From Candidatus Eisenbacteria bacterium (GTDB lineage Bacteria > Eisenbacteria > RBG-16-71-46 > JACRLI01), in assembly GCA_016235265.1 (NCBI GenBank), contig JACRLI010000007.1, positions 124,001-188,000 of the forward strand: 64,000 nt of DNA, read 5' to 3'. The notes below the pieces were generated by a model. The model did no database searches and had not been told where the DNA came from. It saw only the letters and a list, made by a program, of their open reading frames with translations. Positions 1 through 8,376 of this stretch are shown piece by piece. Position numbers and translations under genes: made by a program. Numbering within the stretch: the first letter of the stretch is position 1; every line of letters begins with the position of its first letter.

Positions 1-219
1 GGCGCGAGGATCGCGCGGCAACCCCAGGCACTTGCGGCTTTCCAGGTTGGTGTAGAAGACGAAGCCCCGCTCGTCGAAGCCCTTGAGCAGGACCATCCGG
101 TTGGACGGCGCCCCGTCCGGGTCCACCGTGGCCAGGGAGCAGGCGGTCGGCTCGCGGCGATGGGTGCGGCGGGCCTCCTTGAGCCATTCACCGAATTTCT
201 CGAAGGGATCGCGGTGCAT
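1..219 (-). CDS. pdxH: Pyridoxine/pyridoxamine 5'-phosphate oxidase, N-terminal part, runs off the window
   Basis: Only the first 73 codons are present and the frame is open to base 1. The product would be the FMN-dependent oxidase that makes pyridoxal 5'-phosphate from pyridoxine or pyridoxamine phosphate in the cytoplasm. The translation starts [16 protein letters not shown], followed by SLATVDPDG and [17 protein letters not shown], which are hallmark N-terminal PdxH motifs (substrate and FMN-binding strand region). The ATG at 219 is chosen because the DPFEKF motif follows at once. In-frame GTG and TTG codons upstream (267, 255) are possible, and no clear ribosome site decides. pdxJ, acting one step earlier in the same pathway, lies 4.6 kb away on the same strand. 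Family assignment is very sure, the exact start less so. Confidence 0.93.
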   Translation of the reverse strand, partial: MHRDPFEKFGEWLKEARRTHRREPTACSLATVDPDGAPSNRMVLLKGFDERGFVFYTNLESRKCLGLPRDPRA

Positions 220-485
220 ACCCGGCAGAATGCGGGAGGCCCGCCTGCGGGTCAAGGCAACCGGCACCGGGCCTCCGGGGGCCGCCGCCGCGCTCCTTCC
301 GCGCCGCCGCCCCCTCCGCGCTCCAGCCGTGGCGCTGCGCCCGTCCGCACTTGACAGCACCGCCGCCGCCACCCCAAACTGACTCACCCGGCTCGATGGA
401 TCGAGTCGCCCCGCGCGGTTCCGGCGCCGCGCGGCCCCCACCCCAGGCCGGCCCACACTCAAGAGGACTCGCAAGGACGCGCACC

Positions 486-1640
486 ATGGGGCGCAGACGT
501 TCCCGTCACAGGTTCCCGGTCGTCAAGTTCGCGCTGACGTGCGTGGCCATCACCGTCGTGGTGCTGGCGGTGCAGCAGGCGTTCCTCTATCTCAAGAGCG
601 ACCGCGGCCGCGCGTGGCTGGCGGTGATGCTGCGCCAGGAGCACACGCCGTCGGCGCAGGAGCTGCTCACGCGCGCGGTGCGCACCTCGCTCAAGCTGGT
701 CGGGGCCAGCGACCGCGAGCTTTCGCCCGGCGTGGACAGCGACGCGCTCATCCGCTGGAACCTGGAACTGCCGCCCACGATCTCCCTCACGCAGGCCAAC
801 TACGCGCTGTCCCGCGAGGTGGCCTCGCTGGGCGGGCGCGTGGTGGACGCCCTGGAGACGCGCGGCCCGCAGTGCGACACCCTGGAGCTGCGCCTCGGGC
901 TGGCGGGCGAGCCCACGCACCGGGTGGTGTTCGTGGAGCCGCACCGCGCGGGGCGCGTGGAGACGCGCGCGCGCATGGCGCTGCTGCTGGAGGACACCGA
1001 GCCCGGGCGCGATGCGCTGCTGGCCGGCTACATGGGCCTGGGCGGCCCGCTGACCTTCGGGGTGCTGCCCGCGCCCGGGGCGCACCGGCGCTGCCAGACA
1101 ATCACCGCCGGCGGCGGCGAGGTGCTGCTGTACCTGCCCATGGAAGGCAAGGCCCCGCCGGGCGCGAATGAGGCCACCCCCGCGGTGCTGGTGGACATGC
1201 GCCCCGACGAAGTGCGGCAACGCGTGGCCGAGAACCTGCGCGAAGTCACCGGCGCGGCCGGCATCGTGAACTACCGCGGCCAACTGGCCACGCAGGACCC
1301 GGTGGTGATGCGCGCGGTGATGGAGGAAGTGCGCCGCCGCGGCCTGTTCTTCGTGGATGCCGCCACCAGCGACCGCTCCGCCGCCCAGGCCGCCGCCGTG
1401 CAGGCGGGCGCAGAATGCCTCGAAGAGACTGTGCGGCTGGACGCGGCGGGCTCCGGCCCGGATGCCCTGCGCGCGAAGCTCGAGGAAGCCGCCGCCACGG
1501 CCCTGCGCCGCGGCTCGGTGGTGGCCATGGGTCGCATGACCCCGGAGCTGCTGGAGGTGCTGCGCAAGGAGCTGCCGCAACTGCGTGCCCGCGGGATCCT
1601 CATCGTGAAGGCCTCGGACCTGGCCCGGCTGGGGTCGTAG
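486..1640 (+). CDS. YibQ-type divergent polysaccharide deacetylase family protein, probably inactive
   Basis: This 384-residue protein has a short basic N-terminus and one membrane segment (about residues 12-36, [20 protein letters not shown]), so the rest should sit outside the inner membrane. The C-terminal half follows the divergent polysaccharide deacetylase pattern (YibQ/DUF610): MALLLED at about 164, [14 protein letters not shown], then [10 protein letters not shown] at about 213, and [16 protein letters not shown]. The family's metal-site residues are changed: LHLPME reads LYLPME (Tyr216), NHMGS reads NYRGQ (Tyr263) and the IDD motif reads LED. The fold seems kept but hydrolase activity is doubtful. 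The ATG at 486 is preferred over an in-frame ATG at 351, whose extra 45 residues are low-complexity Pro/Arg. The middle region (about 60-160) is not recognised. Confidence 0.78.
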   Translation: MGRRRSRHRFPVVKFALTCVAITVVVLAVQQAFLYLKSDRGRAWLAVMLRQEHTPSAQELLTRAVRTSLKLVGASDRELSPGVDSDALIRWNLELPPTISLTQANYALSREVASLGGRVVDALETRGPQCDTLELRLGLAGEPTHRVVFVEPHRAGRVETRARMALLLEDTEPGRDALLAGYMGLGGPLTFGVLPAPGAHRRCQTITAGGGEVLLYLPMEGKAPPGANEATPAVLVDMRPDEVRQRVAENLREVTGAAGIVNYRGQLATQDPVVMRAVMEEVRRRGLFFVDAATSDRSAAQAAAVQAGAECLEETVRLDAAGSGPDALRAKLEEAAATALRRGSVVAMGRMTPELLEVLRKELPQLRARGILIVKASDLARLGS

Positions 1641-1834
1641 GGGACGCGCCCACGCTCGTTCCGAGATACGGTTCGATTCTCTCCGGATACACCTGGCGAG
1701 CCCCCCGGAACCACGCGCCCGTCCGCATACCCCATCAAGCGATTATCACGCCTCAAGTTCCCGAACCCGCGAACCGCTGGCACAGGAATTAGTACTCACC
1801 TCCACGTCCGGCGCGCCCGGCGAAAGGAGGAACC

Positions 1835-2218
1835 ATGAACCCGGTCACCAGGAACATCCTCTTCTGGGCCCCCCGCGGCCTCACCTTCGCCTTCGCGCTC
1901 TTCACCTCCATCTTCGCGCTCGACGTGTTCGGGCACGGGACCATCTGGCAGCAGCAGCTGGCGCTGCTGATGCACCTGATCCCGACCTTCGTGCTGCTGA
2001 TCGTCCTGGCCCTGGCCTGGCGCTGGGAGTGGATCGGCGGGGTGATCTACCTGGGGCTGGCGGTGGCGTACTTCATCTTCCCGCCCAACCACGGCCGCCT
2101 GGGCTGGGACGCCTATGCGCTGATCGCCGGGCCGATGATCGTGATGGGGGTGTTGTTCCTGGTGGGGTGGTTTTGGAGGGAAGAGGTGCGCGAGCGCGCA
2201 AGCTCTCCAATCAAGTAG
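1835..2218 (+). CDS. Small four-helix integral membrane protein of unknown function
   Basis: This 127-residue protein is almost wholly hydrophobic, with about four membrane helices: GLTFAFALFTSIFALDVF, LIPTFVLLIVLALAW, GVIYLGLAVAYFIF and IVMGVLFLVGWF. It ends in a charged cytosolic tail (REEVRERASS). A consensus ribosome site (AAAGGAGG, six bases before the ATG) fixes the start. I recognise similar small membrane proteins from other bacteria but no function. It stands alone between the YibQ-like gene and the IS-remnant patch. Its final codons reach to within 30 bases of the first IS3 end, so the boundary of the accessory patch lies just downstream. Confidence 0.8.
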   Translation: MNPVTRNILFWAPRGLTFAFALFTSIFALDVFGHGTIWQQQLALLMHLIPTFVLLIVLALAWRWEWIGGVIYLGLAVAYFIFPPNHGRLGWDAYALIAGPMIVMGVLFLVGWFWREEVRERASSPIK

Positions 2219-2247
2219 ACACCTGGGGACCGGGCTCTTCGCCGGTG

Positions 2248-2382
2248 TGAGGTCGGCCCGTTTTCGGACAGTCCTGAACCAGAATTCGGCCGCCCCTGAC
2301 GCGGCTTCCTGGCCCTGTTCCGCGAACTCGCCGGGGTCAGGTTCCCGGGCGAGCCGTGCGGCCGACGGTGGTTGTAGTCCAT
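2248..2382 (-). pseudogene. IS3-family transposase, C-terminal remnant with IS end
   Basis: Reading on the minus strand from 2382 gives MDYNHRRPHGSPGNLTPA, the highly conserved final motif (YN..RPHSSLG.LTP) of the DDE integrase domain in IS3-family transposases. It is followed by SGSGLSENGPTSH and the IS terminus (TGAGGTCGGCCC on the plus strand at 2248). No upstream part of the transposase (D, D, first half) exists here, so this is a decayed end fragment of about 135 bases. A second, partial copy of the same terminus follows at 2384. Confidence 0.75.
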
Positions 2383-2383
2383 C

Positions 2384-2435
2384 TGAGGTCGGCCCCGTCC
2401 TCGGCCAGTCCTGAACTGGAACTCGGCCGCCCCTG
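2384..2435. repeat. Second copy of the IS3 terminus (direct repeat of 2248-2298)
   Basis: Bases 2248-2298 and 2384-2435 share the sequence TGAGGTCGGCCC..TCGG.CAGTCCTGAAC and CTCGGCCGCCCCTG or close variants, roughly 44 of 51 positions matching by eye. The copies are in direct orientation with 136 bases between their starts. The first copy covers the transposase tail end, so the second marks another insertion or a duplication of the same element end. Bases 2436-2724 after it hold no gene that I can support. Confidence 0.7.
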
Positions 2436-2724
2436 TGGCAGGCTCTCCTGCGCCACCGGCAACACCTACTCCCTACTCCAGCCCCCGACCGAGACGTCGA
2501 ACCCGCTCTACCGAAACCATATCCAACCCTTGCAACCCGAGGTACGTCGAGACACAATCGCCTAGCAATTGGTTCATCCCGCTGACTCCTCCTCTCGCCA
2601 AGAGGAAGAGCCATGGATGAACGAGGGCACATCAATCTGTCAACTCAGCCCCGGGCTCCTGCAGAAAGGTGATAGGAGCCGCTTTTGTGTGTCAGACGAT
2701 CGCTTCAATGGCCGCGGGGGAATC

Positions 2725-4050
2725 ATGGTCATGTGCAGAACCGCGGGGATCGTGGTCATGCTTGTGCTCATACTCGGCCTCGATGTGTGCCGAGCAGGGC
2801 AAAACGCCGGAGCCACTGCCCGCTGCTATTGGCAAGTTGGAATGGGATCCGGGCTTCTCGAGCGCAACTCAACCGCATCTACGGCACAATTCGTGGTTAC
2901 CGTGCGGGGGGTAACGCACTTTCGTGGCGCCGAGATACAGCTTACGATAAGAGGCTGCAACGGGCCACTTCCACCTGCGTGGCAGATGCAGGATGGCGGC
3001 TGCGCAAACGCGGCCGCCGAGCTTCGCCCGGGGGGGTACGGCGGGGCGTTCTACCCAAGTCTTCTGACTTCCGGGGGATCAGTCCCGGCTCTCGCTACCT
3101 CGCAACTTGGCATGTATTACCAGTACGCTGACAATCCATGTATCGCCCCCGACAGCACCGGGACCGTGTGGGCTTCCTTCGCTGGCGCAGGAGGTGTGCC
3201 GCGGGATGCTCAGCAAGACTACGCTTTGTTCGCTCTCAGGCTGGATCTCAGCGGGGTCTCGACCGGGGGCTGCCGCGGTGATCTGGAAAGCCCTGGCGGT
3301 CCCGACGGCGTTGCCATTCGCCCACACTACTTTCTGCCCTGCAACGGAAGGCCTGACCTAGGTTCCGTGCTGGCCTTGGTTGATGACGATGCGGCAATCG
3401 ACTACATCCCATTCGAGCAGGGCTACGACAATCTGACGTGGTGCGGGAGCCCATGCCCCGATTCGGGCATGGGAATGCCTCCCCTCCCAGCAGCGCTGAC
3501 TGTGTCAAGCGTCACCCCGGAGGAGCCCACAGCCGACACAAATACCGGGTTCACGGTTCTTGGGTCCGGTTTTCAGGCGCCGCTCCAGGTTGTCTTCTCC
3601 GGACCTACAGGCAGGGTCACGGCGGAGACAGCGACCGTTCTCAACCCCAATACCGCGTATGTCGAGCTGATCGTTCCCCGATGGCTTGCTGGATCGGTCG
3701 ACGTAATCGTTCGAACGGCGCAGGATTCGGCAGTGCTTCGCAAGGCCATCCACTACACGAAGTTCAGGGGCGTACCCGATTCCCTCATTGCCATCCTCCA
3801 CGCCAAGGCGGCTGATGCAGCCTTGTCAGACTTCAACACGAACGCCCTCCCGAAGCTTCGACAGCAGTTTCCGGATAGGGCGCTCATCGCCCTGAGCAGA
3901 GCTGATCTGGGAGCGCCCTCCCACATCGAGCGTACTCCGGACGGCTGGAACGTGTCATACGGCTCACCGAATTCCGGCCCCTTTATTACAGTACATTTCG
4001 ACATGCAATTCGCCATTCGTCACGTCTACTCGCGCTGGTCTAATGCCTAG
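2725..4050 (+). CDS. Secreted protein with a TIG/IPT Ig-like domain, function unknown
   Basis: The 441-residue product starts with a signal peptide (hydrophobic core GIVVMLVLILGLDV, cleavage likely after CRAG). Residues about 30-240 form a cysteine-rich extracellular region (several CxxxxC-type pairs, e.g. RGCNGPL, GGCANA, WCGSPCPDSG). Residues about 258-345 form a TIG/IPT domain (VSSVTPEEPTADTNTGFTV, GSGFQAPLQVVF, IHY). The last 90 residues are unassigned. An in-frame ATG at 2569 adds a charged 52-residue leader, so the start at 2725 directly before the signal peptide is preferred. Base composition is visibly less GC-rich than the surroundings and the gene lies between IS remnants, which points to acquired DNA. 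It has no sorting domain of its own, but an orphan one lies 390 bases downstream. Confidence 0.7.
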   Translation: MVMCRTAGIVVMLVLILGLDVCRAGQNAGATARCYWQVGMGSGLLERNSTASTAQFVVTVRGVTHFRGAEIQLTIRGCNGPLPPAWQMQDGGCANAAAELRPGGYGGAFYPSLLTSGGSVPALATSQLGMYYQYADNPCIAPDSTGTVWASFAGAGGVPRDAQQDYALFALRLDLSGVSTGGCRGDLESPGGPDGVAIRPHYFLPCNGRPDLGSVLALVDDDAAIDYIPFEQGYDNLTWCGSPCPDSGMGMPPLPAALTVSSVTPEEPTADTNTGFTVLGSGFQAPLQVVFSGPTGRVTAETATVLNPNTAYVELIVPRWLAGSVDVIVRTAQDSAVLRKAIHYTKFRGVPDSLIAILHAKAADAALSDFNTNALPKLRQQFPDRALIALSRADLGAPSHIERTPDGWNVSYGSPNSGPFITVHFDMQFAIRHVYSRWSNA

Positions 4051-4122
4051 CCCGCGCTGTTCGAGACGGCGGCGATTCGATTGCCGTGCGTGGCTAGAAC
4101 GCATCTCAGGAACACCGGCGCA

Positions 4123-4317
4123 TCAGGATGAAGCTGCAGCCGAGCTGGGCGCCCCGAGGTAGTTGAGAACATTGAATTCGTAGCGCACGAGGATCCGACG
4201 GAAGTCCTGAAGCCAAGCGAAGAGCCGCGTGATCTTCCAGCGCCGCCAATAGCGCCGCAGCGGGCGCCCGTCCTCAGCCTTCTCCTGACGCGCGCTTCCG
4301 TTCGGCGCGACCAACAG
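4123..4317 (-). pseudogene. IS5-type transposase, C-terminal remnant
   Basis: The minus-strand reading contains GRPLRRYWRRWKITRLFAWL followed by DFRRILVRYEF and NYLGA. This is the conserved C-terminal block of IS5-family DDE transposases (RP..RY.RRW.VER.FAWL..FRR..VRYE), here including the arginine/glutamate-type region with E changed to T in the VER motif. Nothing of the N-terminal catalytic domain is present and no intact ends were seen. The fragment lies directly between the secreted TIG protein and an orphan sorting domain. Confidence 0.72.
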
Positions 4318-4438
4318 CGTTCTGCCGCACGGGACCCAATGTGTACCCAGCAAACGAGCTTGGCCAGTGAATAGCCAGATTGGGGGATTGCCCATGTACG
4401 TCTGCAACAGAAGTGGGGTCGCCACGTGTCGATTGCTT

Positions 4439-4639
4439 GCTGTAATCGTCCTACTACTAGATACGAGTGGGAGACGAGTGATGCACGATCGGATCGGATT
4501 GGGAGGCACGGACGGATTCAGCAGCACATGGTCTGGGAATGGTCTCGACGGAGAGCGTTGCCCGACGGGGATGTACTTCTTGCGCGTGAGGGATGGGAGT
4601 GGACGGAGCGAAGTCCAGAAGGCGGTTCTCCTTCACTGA
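4439..4639 (+). pseudogene. Orphan C-terminal FlgD/Ig-like sorting domain, remnant of a secreted protein gene
   Basis: The translated segment reads VLLLDTSGRRVMHDRIGL, then TWSGNGLDGERCPTGMYFLR and ends EVQKAVLLH. This matches the second half of the C-terminal sorting domains seen intact in three other proteins of this window (D..GR.V..L, W.G...G....aGvYf, K..v). The first strand with the NPF/NPT motif is absent, and the frame runs upstream into unrelated sequence next to the IS5 remnant. It is most simply the tail of a secreted protein gene whose body was lost when the IS inserted or was deleted. Bases 4640-4851 after it show no gene. Confidence 0.65.
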
Positions 4640-4851
4640 GAGTGAGGCTCTGATGTGCTTGTCTTGCAGAGCCTAGCGTGGAGGGGCCAGCCCCCTTCAG
4701 CTATGAGCATCTAAGCAGAAGGAGTTCACGTGACCGAAGGCAGATCACGACGCACCAAAGGGTTATGATTCCTCCGTAGATGTAGTCGCGGCGATCGCAG
4801 CAAACTCGGGGTCGACGAAGCCGGGACGGTGTGCTCTCACTCAGCCTAGCT

Positions 4852-5583
4852 CTACTCCCCCCGGAACATGTCACAGATCGAGCGCATCTCCGAAATCGCG
4901 TGCCCCAGGCCCACGAACACCGCGCGGGCCACGATGGCGTGGCCGATGTTCACTTCCTCAACCTGCGGCACCGCGTCGAGGAGCACCGGGAGGTTGCGGT
5001 AGTTCAGGCCGTGGCCGGCGTGCACTTCCAGGCCGGCGCGCGAGGCCATCTCGGCGGCGTCGGCCAGCCGGTCCAGCTCCCGCTCCTCGCCCTCCTTGCC
5101 GAACACCTCCGCGAAACGGCCGGTGTGCAGTTCCAGGCCGTCCACGCCGGCCTTGCTGCAGGCCAGCATCTGGGCCTCGTCGGGGTCCACGAAGGGGAAC
5201 ACGCGGATCCCGGCCAGCTTGAGCTTCTGCGTCACCAGCTTCACGCGCGCCGCTTCCGCGGTGACGTCCAGGCCGCCCTCGGTGGTGAGTTCCTGGCGTT
5301 TCTCGGGCACCAGGCAGGCGTAGTCGGGCCGGATCTCCATCGCCAGCTCCACGATCTCGTCGGCCAGCGCCATTTCCTGGTTCAGTTCGGTGGTGATGAT
5401 CTCGCGCAGCAGGCGCAGGTCGCGGTCGTTGATGTGGCGGCGGTCCTCGCGCACGTGGACGGTGATCAGGTCCGCGCCCGAGAGTTCGGCCTCCACCGCG
5501 GCGGCGATGGGCTCGGGGTCGCGCCCACCGCGCGCCTGGCGCAGCGTGGCCACGTGATCAATGTTCACGCCGAGTCGGATCAT
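4852..5583 (-). CDS. pdxJ: Pyridoxine 5'-phosphate synthase
   Basis: The 243-residue protein has the family's usual length and motifs: RLGVNIDHVATLRQARGG at the N-terminus, LITVHVREDRRHINDRD, the glutamate-bearing PDYACLVPEKR, and the phosphate-binding end AGHGLNYRN and EVNIGHAIVARA. It condenses 3-amino-2-oxopropyl phosphate with 1-deoxyxylulose 5-phosphate to give pyridoxine 5'-phosphate in the DXP-dependent vitamin B6 pathway. PdxH, partly present at the left edge, is the next enzyme. The start at 5583 has a purine-rich GGGGGGAG before it. It lies 27 bases downstream of the dinB-like gene and is probably cotranscribed with it. Confidence 0.96.
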   Translation of the reverse strand: MIRLGVNIDHVATLRQARGGRDPEPIAAAVEAELSGADLITVHVREDRRHINDRDLRLLREIITTELNQEMALADEIVELAMEIRPDYACLVPEKRQELTTEGGLDVTAEAARVKLVTQKLKLAGIRVFPFVDPDEAQMLACSKAGVDGLELHTGRFAEVFGKEGEERELDRLADAAEMASRAGLEVHAGHGLNYRNLPVLLDAVPQVEEVNIGHAIVARAVFVGLGHAISEMRSICDMFRGE

Positions 5584-5610
5584 GCTCCCCCCCGCATCAC
5601 CGGGATGCCC

Positions 5611-6135
5611 TCACTGCAGTTGCTCCGCGAGATAGTCGTACAGGTCCGAGGGGGGCGGGGCGATGCCGCGCATGCGCATGGCCGCCGTGATCTGCCCGCG
5701 GTGGTGCGCCTCGTGGATGAGCAGGTGCATGAACACCTGTTTCACCCGGAAGCGGGGCTTCATGTGGAACGGCGCCACGATCTCGCGCTCCAGGCCGGCC
5801 GCGTCGAGCTGCTCCAGGTGCTCGCGGGTGTGGCGGCGGACGTCCTCCCACCGGCGCACCGTGGCGGCCGCGTCCGGGTACGCCTTGCGGCCCGGCGGGT
5901 CCTGGTCGTCGCCTTCCAGCACGCAGCGGATCCACTGATCCTCGGTGTCCACCAGGTGCGCGAAGAGATCGCGGATGTCCTTGAACTTCCAGGACAGGCC
6001 CAGCGGGGCCACGAAGTCGGCGTGGGGCATTTCCAGGAGCGCCATGGAGAAGCGCTCGCGCATGTACTCGGAGTACTCCACCAGCACGCCCAGCGAAAGC
6101 TCCCCGGGGTGCGGCGTGGAAATCTCGGGCGACAA
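5611..6135 (-). CDS. DinB-family putative metal-dependent protein
   Basis: The 174-residue product has the DinB four-helix pattern with the three metal-ligand histidines expected for the family: one in DLFAHLVDTEDQW (about residue 58) and two in MHLLIHEAHHRGQI (about 140-148). DinB-like proteins include thiol-transferases and proteins of unknown role, so no substrate is claimed. I choose a TTG start at 6135 because GGAGGAGG lies four bases upstream; the longer frame upstream has only Gly/Pro/Arg-rich sequence. It is the first gene of a likely two-gene unit with pdxJ, with a candidate promoter at 6194-6199. Confidence 0.82.
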   Translation of the reverse strand: MSPEISTPHPGELSLGVLVEYSEYMRERFSMALLEMPHADFVAPLGLSWKFKDIRDLFAHLVDTEDQWIRCVLEGDDQDPPGRKAYPDAAATVRRWEDVRRHTREHLEQLDAAGLEREIVAPFHMKPRFRVKQVFMHLLIHEAHHRGQITAAMRMRGIAPPPSDLYDYLAEQLQ

Positions 6136-6193
6136 CGGGCCTCCTCCACCAGGTTGGGTGAGTCCGTCCGGGCCTGTCCCGGCACATTTCGTC

Positions 6194-6199
6194 AGTCTA
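6194..6199 (-). promoter_or_regulatory. Candidate -10 element (TAGACT) for the dinB-like/pdxJ unit
   Basis: The minus strand reads GTGGTAGACTGACG here. The hexamer TAGACT matches four of six positions of TATAAT and is the same hexamer that precedes cdaA. It lies 58 bases before the TTG start of the dinB-like gene. No convincing -35 is visible. Confidence 0.3.
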
Positions 6200-6308
6200 C
6201 CACAGGGGCGCCCCCCGTCGCGGGCATCGCTTCCCGACGGTGAAGGAGCGCCCCCGGACGGCCGATGATCCCCCATACCTTCAGTTGGACCCACGGAGGA
6301 GGGACGAG

Positions 6309-7466
6309 ATGCCGAAATCGGACCGGCGCGCCACGGCGGGATTGTGCCGCCTGCCGGCCGTGTGCCTGATCCTGGGCCTGGTGTGCGCGGGACCCCTCGC
6401 GGCCCCGGCGCAGGCCCAGGATTCCACTGCCGTCGCCGCCCCCGCGCTCTCGGATGAGGAGCGCGACAGCGCCATCCGCGGCCTGCTCCAGGAGCCCCAC
6501 GAGTCCCCGGTGGAATTCCATGGCTTCCTCAACTTCGAGGGCTTCAGCTTCCAGCGCGACGCGGCTCGCGACATCCCGTCCTTCGACATTCACAACTTCT
6601 TCTTCGCGGCCAAGGCCCCGCTCGGCCGGGACGCGCTCCTGTTCCTCGAGATCGAATACGAGCACGGGTCCACCGTGAAGCTGGACCGCGCCTTCGTGGA
6701 CTGGAGCCCGCACCCGCTCCTGACCGTCCGCGCGGGTCGCTTCTACGTCCCGGTGAGCCAGGAGCTCACTTGTTACTGGGCCCCGATCCGGCTGATGACC
6801 AGTCGGCCCCTGCTGGTGGACATCACGTTCCGCGAATGGTGCGACACCGGCCTCGAGCTCCTTGGCCGGCAGGATTGGTTCGGATACAACATCGGCCTGG
6901 TCAACGGCCCCCAGGGGCTCACCGAGTCCGGGATCCCCTTCGGCGACGTGCGCGACAACAACCGGGACAAGGTCCCCTTCGCGAGGCTCAACCTGTACCC
7001 GGTGGAGGGGCTGGAGGCCGGAGTGGCATACTCCAGCGGAGCCTACGACAGCCGCGGCGGCCTGAAGTTCCGGCTGGTGGAATTCAATTCGCGCCTGCGC
7101 CACGGGCCGCTCGACGTGTGGGTGGAGTACGATCGCCGCTCGGGCGACGACGAGCCTGCGCCGGGAACCCCGGGCTCCGAGCCCGCCTTCAGCGGGGATC
7201 CGGCGCGCAGGCAAGGCTACTACGTGCAGGCGGCCTTCGAGGTGCTTCGGCACCGGAAGCTGGTCAACTACCTCAAACCCGTGGTGCGCTACGAGCGAAT
7301 GGAGGCGCTGGCCTCGGGTACCGGTTCCCGGCGCGTGACCGCGGGCGTGAACTGGTCGCCGGCCCCTCACCTGGTGGTGAAGACAGAATACCAATGGACC
7401 AGCGAACTGGGCGGCCCGCGCCTGCGGAACAACGGGGCCATGTTCTCGCTGGTCGCGGACTTCTGA
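6309..7466 (+). CDS. Outer-membrane porin, phosphate-selective porin O/P-like
   Basis: A 385-residue protein with a signal peptide (VCLILGLVCAGPLAAPAQAQ) and then alternating hydrophobic/polar beta strands typical of a barrel. Recognisable OprO/OprP-like features are the early FHGFLNFEG strand, LLFLEIEYEHGSTVKLDRAFVDW and LTVRAGRFYVP, and the end ..GAMFSLVADF with a C-terminal Phe. The start at 6309 is set by GGAGGAGGGACGAG directly upstream. It probably forms a passive outer-membrane channel; the substrate cannot be read. A secreted protein gene begins eight bases after its stop and a Fur-family gene follows, so metal-responsive control is plausible but not shown. Confidence 0.78.
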   Translation: MPKSDRRATAGLCRLPAVCLILGLVCAGPLAAPAQAQDSTAVAAPALSDEERDSAIRGLLQEPHESPVEFHGFLNFEGFSFQRDAARDIPSFDIHNFFFAAKAPLGRDALLFLEIEYEHGSTVKLDRAFVDWSPHPLLTVRAGRFYVPVSQELTCYWAPIRLMTSRPLLVDITFREWCDTGLELLGRQDWFGYNIGLVNGPQGLTESGIPFGDVRDNNRDKVPFARLNLYPVEGLEAGVAYSSGAYDSRGGLKFRLVEFNSRLRHGPLDVWVEYDRRSGDDEPAPGTPGSEPAFSGDPARRQGYYVQAAFEVLRHRKLVNYLKPVVRYERMEALASGTGSRRVTAGVNWSPAPHLVVKTEYQWTSELGGPRLRNNGAMFSLVADF

Positions 7467-7473
7467 GGTGGGC

Positions 7474-8106
7474 ATGAACTTCCGTAGGGCCACGATGCCG
7501 GGCCTGTGTCTCGCGCTTGCCGTGCTCCTGCCGGCCTTCCCGGCGCGCGCCGCCGCGCCCGACGTGCCGCACGCGCAGACGTACCGCGTGCTGGGCGCGC
7601 TGCTGCAGTCTTTGCGCGCCGGCGAGCCGCTCGAGCCGATCCGGGCCCATGCCCGCTCCATCGCGCCCCGCCTGGCCCAGCTGGGCTCGAAGTACCGCGT
7701 GGACCTGCCCTCCCGCCTCGAGAGCGCCTTCACCAGCGGCAGCCGGAGCGAGGTCATGCGCGCGGCGCTCCTCGCCGGCCTGCTCGAGACGCGCTTCAGC
7801 GTGGAGAGCGTGGCGCGGGACGAACTGACCGGATGGCAGGCCGCCAAGGCGAACGCGGCGAGGGCCTTCCAAGCCTACGACGCGATCAGCCCGAGCGCCC
7901 GGGCCTTCGACGCTCCGTGTCATGCCGGGGTCATGGACTCGTTCATGGAACTGATCGGGAGCCTCTCGGAGGCGGACCTGACCACCGCTCCGGGCCGGAT
8001 CGAGATCCCCAAGCGCAAGCTGCTCCGGGGCCTCAACTTCCTCTCGGAGAAGGCCGTCCCGGCGAACGTTCCGGACGCCCGCGGGGGCGGAGTCGCCGCC
8101 CCCTGA
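7474..8106 (+). CDS. Secreted protein of unknown function, coupled to the porin gene
   Basis: The 210-residue product has a clear signal peptide (MPGLCLALAVLLPAFPARAAA). The mature part is helical, with no cysteine pair and no motif I recognise; AFDAPCHAGVMDSFMELIGS has the single cysteine. The start is ambiguous between GTG 7468 and ATG 7474, and the ATG is preferred because GAGGTG precedes it. The gene is only seven bases from the porin stop, so the two are almost certainly translated from one mRNA and may act together in the periplasm. Its position just before a Fur-family regulator suggests, but does not prove, a role in metal handling. Confidence 0.66.
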   Translation: MNFRRATMPGLCLALAVLLPAFPARAAAPDVPHAQTYRVLGALLQSLRAGEPLEPIRAHARSIAPRLAQLGSKYRVDLPSRLESAFTSGSRSEVMRAALLAGLLETRFSVESVARDELTGWQAAKANAARAFQAYDAISPSARAFDAPCHAGVMDSFMELIGSLSEADLTTAPGRIEIPKRKLLRGLNFLSEKAVPANVPDARGGGVAAP

Positions 8107-8251
8107 GTCGCCCGCTTCAAGAGGCTGCCCCGGCCTGGATCCCCCCGCGCGTTACGCTCCCCAGCTCCCTCGTTCCCCGTCCCTCCCGGTCCATCCAATC
8201 CTGTCCCGGCTGGAATCGAAACATCCTGCACTTCATCCAATATGTTTATGG

Positions 8252-8261
8252 TACTTAAGTA
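8252..8261. promoter_or_regulatory. Perfect 10-bp palindrome upstream of the Fur-family gene (candidate operator)
   Basis: TACTTAAGTA is a perfect palindrome in an AT-rich pocket (8231-8275) of otherwise GC-rich DNA, 116 bases before the Fur-family start. TATGGT (8247-8252) overlaps it as a possible -10. Autoregulation by the downstream regulator is the simplest idea. The site does not match a full 19-bp Fur box. Confidence 0.3.
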
Positions 8262-8376
8262 GGATTTGTGTTTCACTTCCGAAACCGGACGGAGTAAGCT
8301 AAGAAAAGCGACTGGAAGGGGCTGGGTCGCCCCCCGGCTGGTCTGGCGTCACCCACAGCCAAGGAGTCGGAGTACC

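Noticed and set aside
351..485. ATG at 351 as the start of the YibQ-like gene, and TTGACA (351-356) as a promoter
   Set aside because: The extra residues are low-complexity and unlike the family, and no -10 follows the TTGACA at 16-18 bases.
1665..1690. GGTTCGATTCTCTCC looks like a tRNA T-arm
   Set aside because: The flanking bases do not pair into a five-base T stem, and no acceptor, D-arm or anticodon arm can be built around it.
4831..6243. Long plus-strand open frame over pdxJ and the dinB-like gene
   Set aside because: It is the antisense shadow of two genes with clear family motifs; its translation is His/Val/Arg-rich and lacks any motif.
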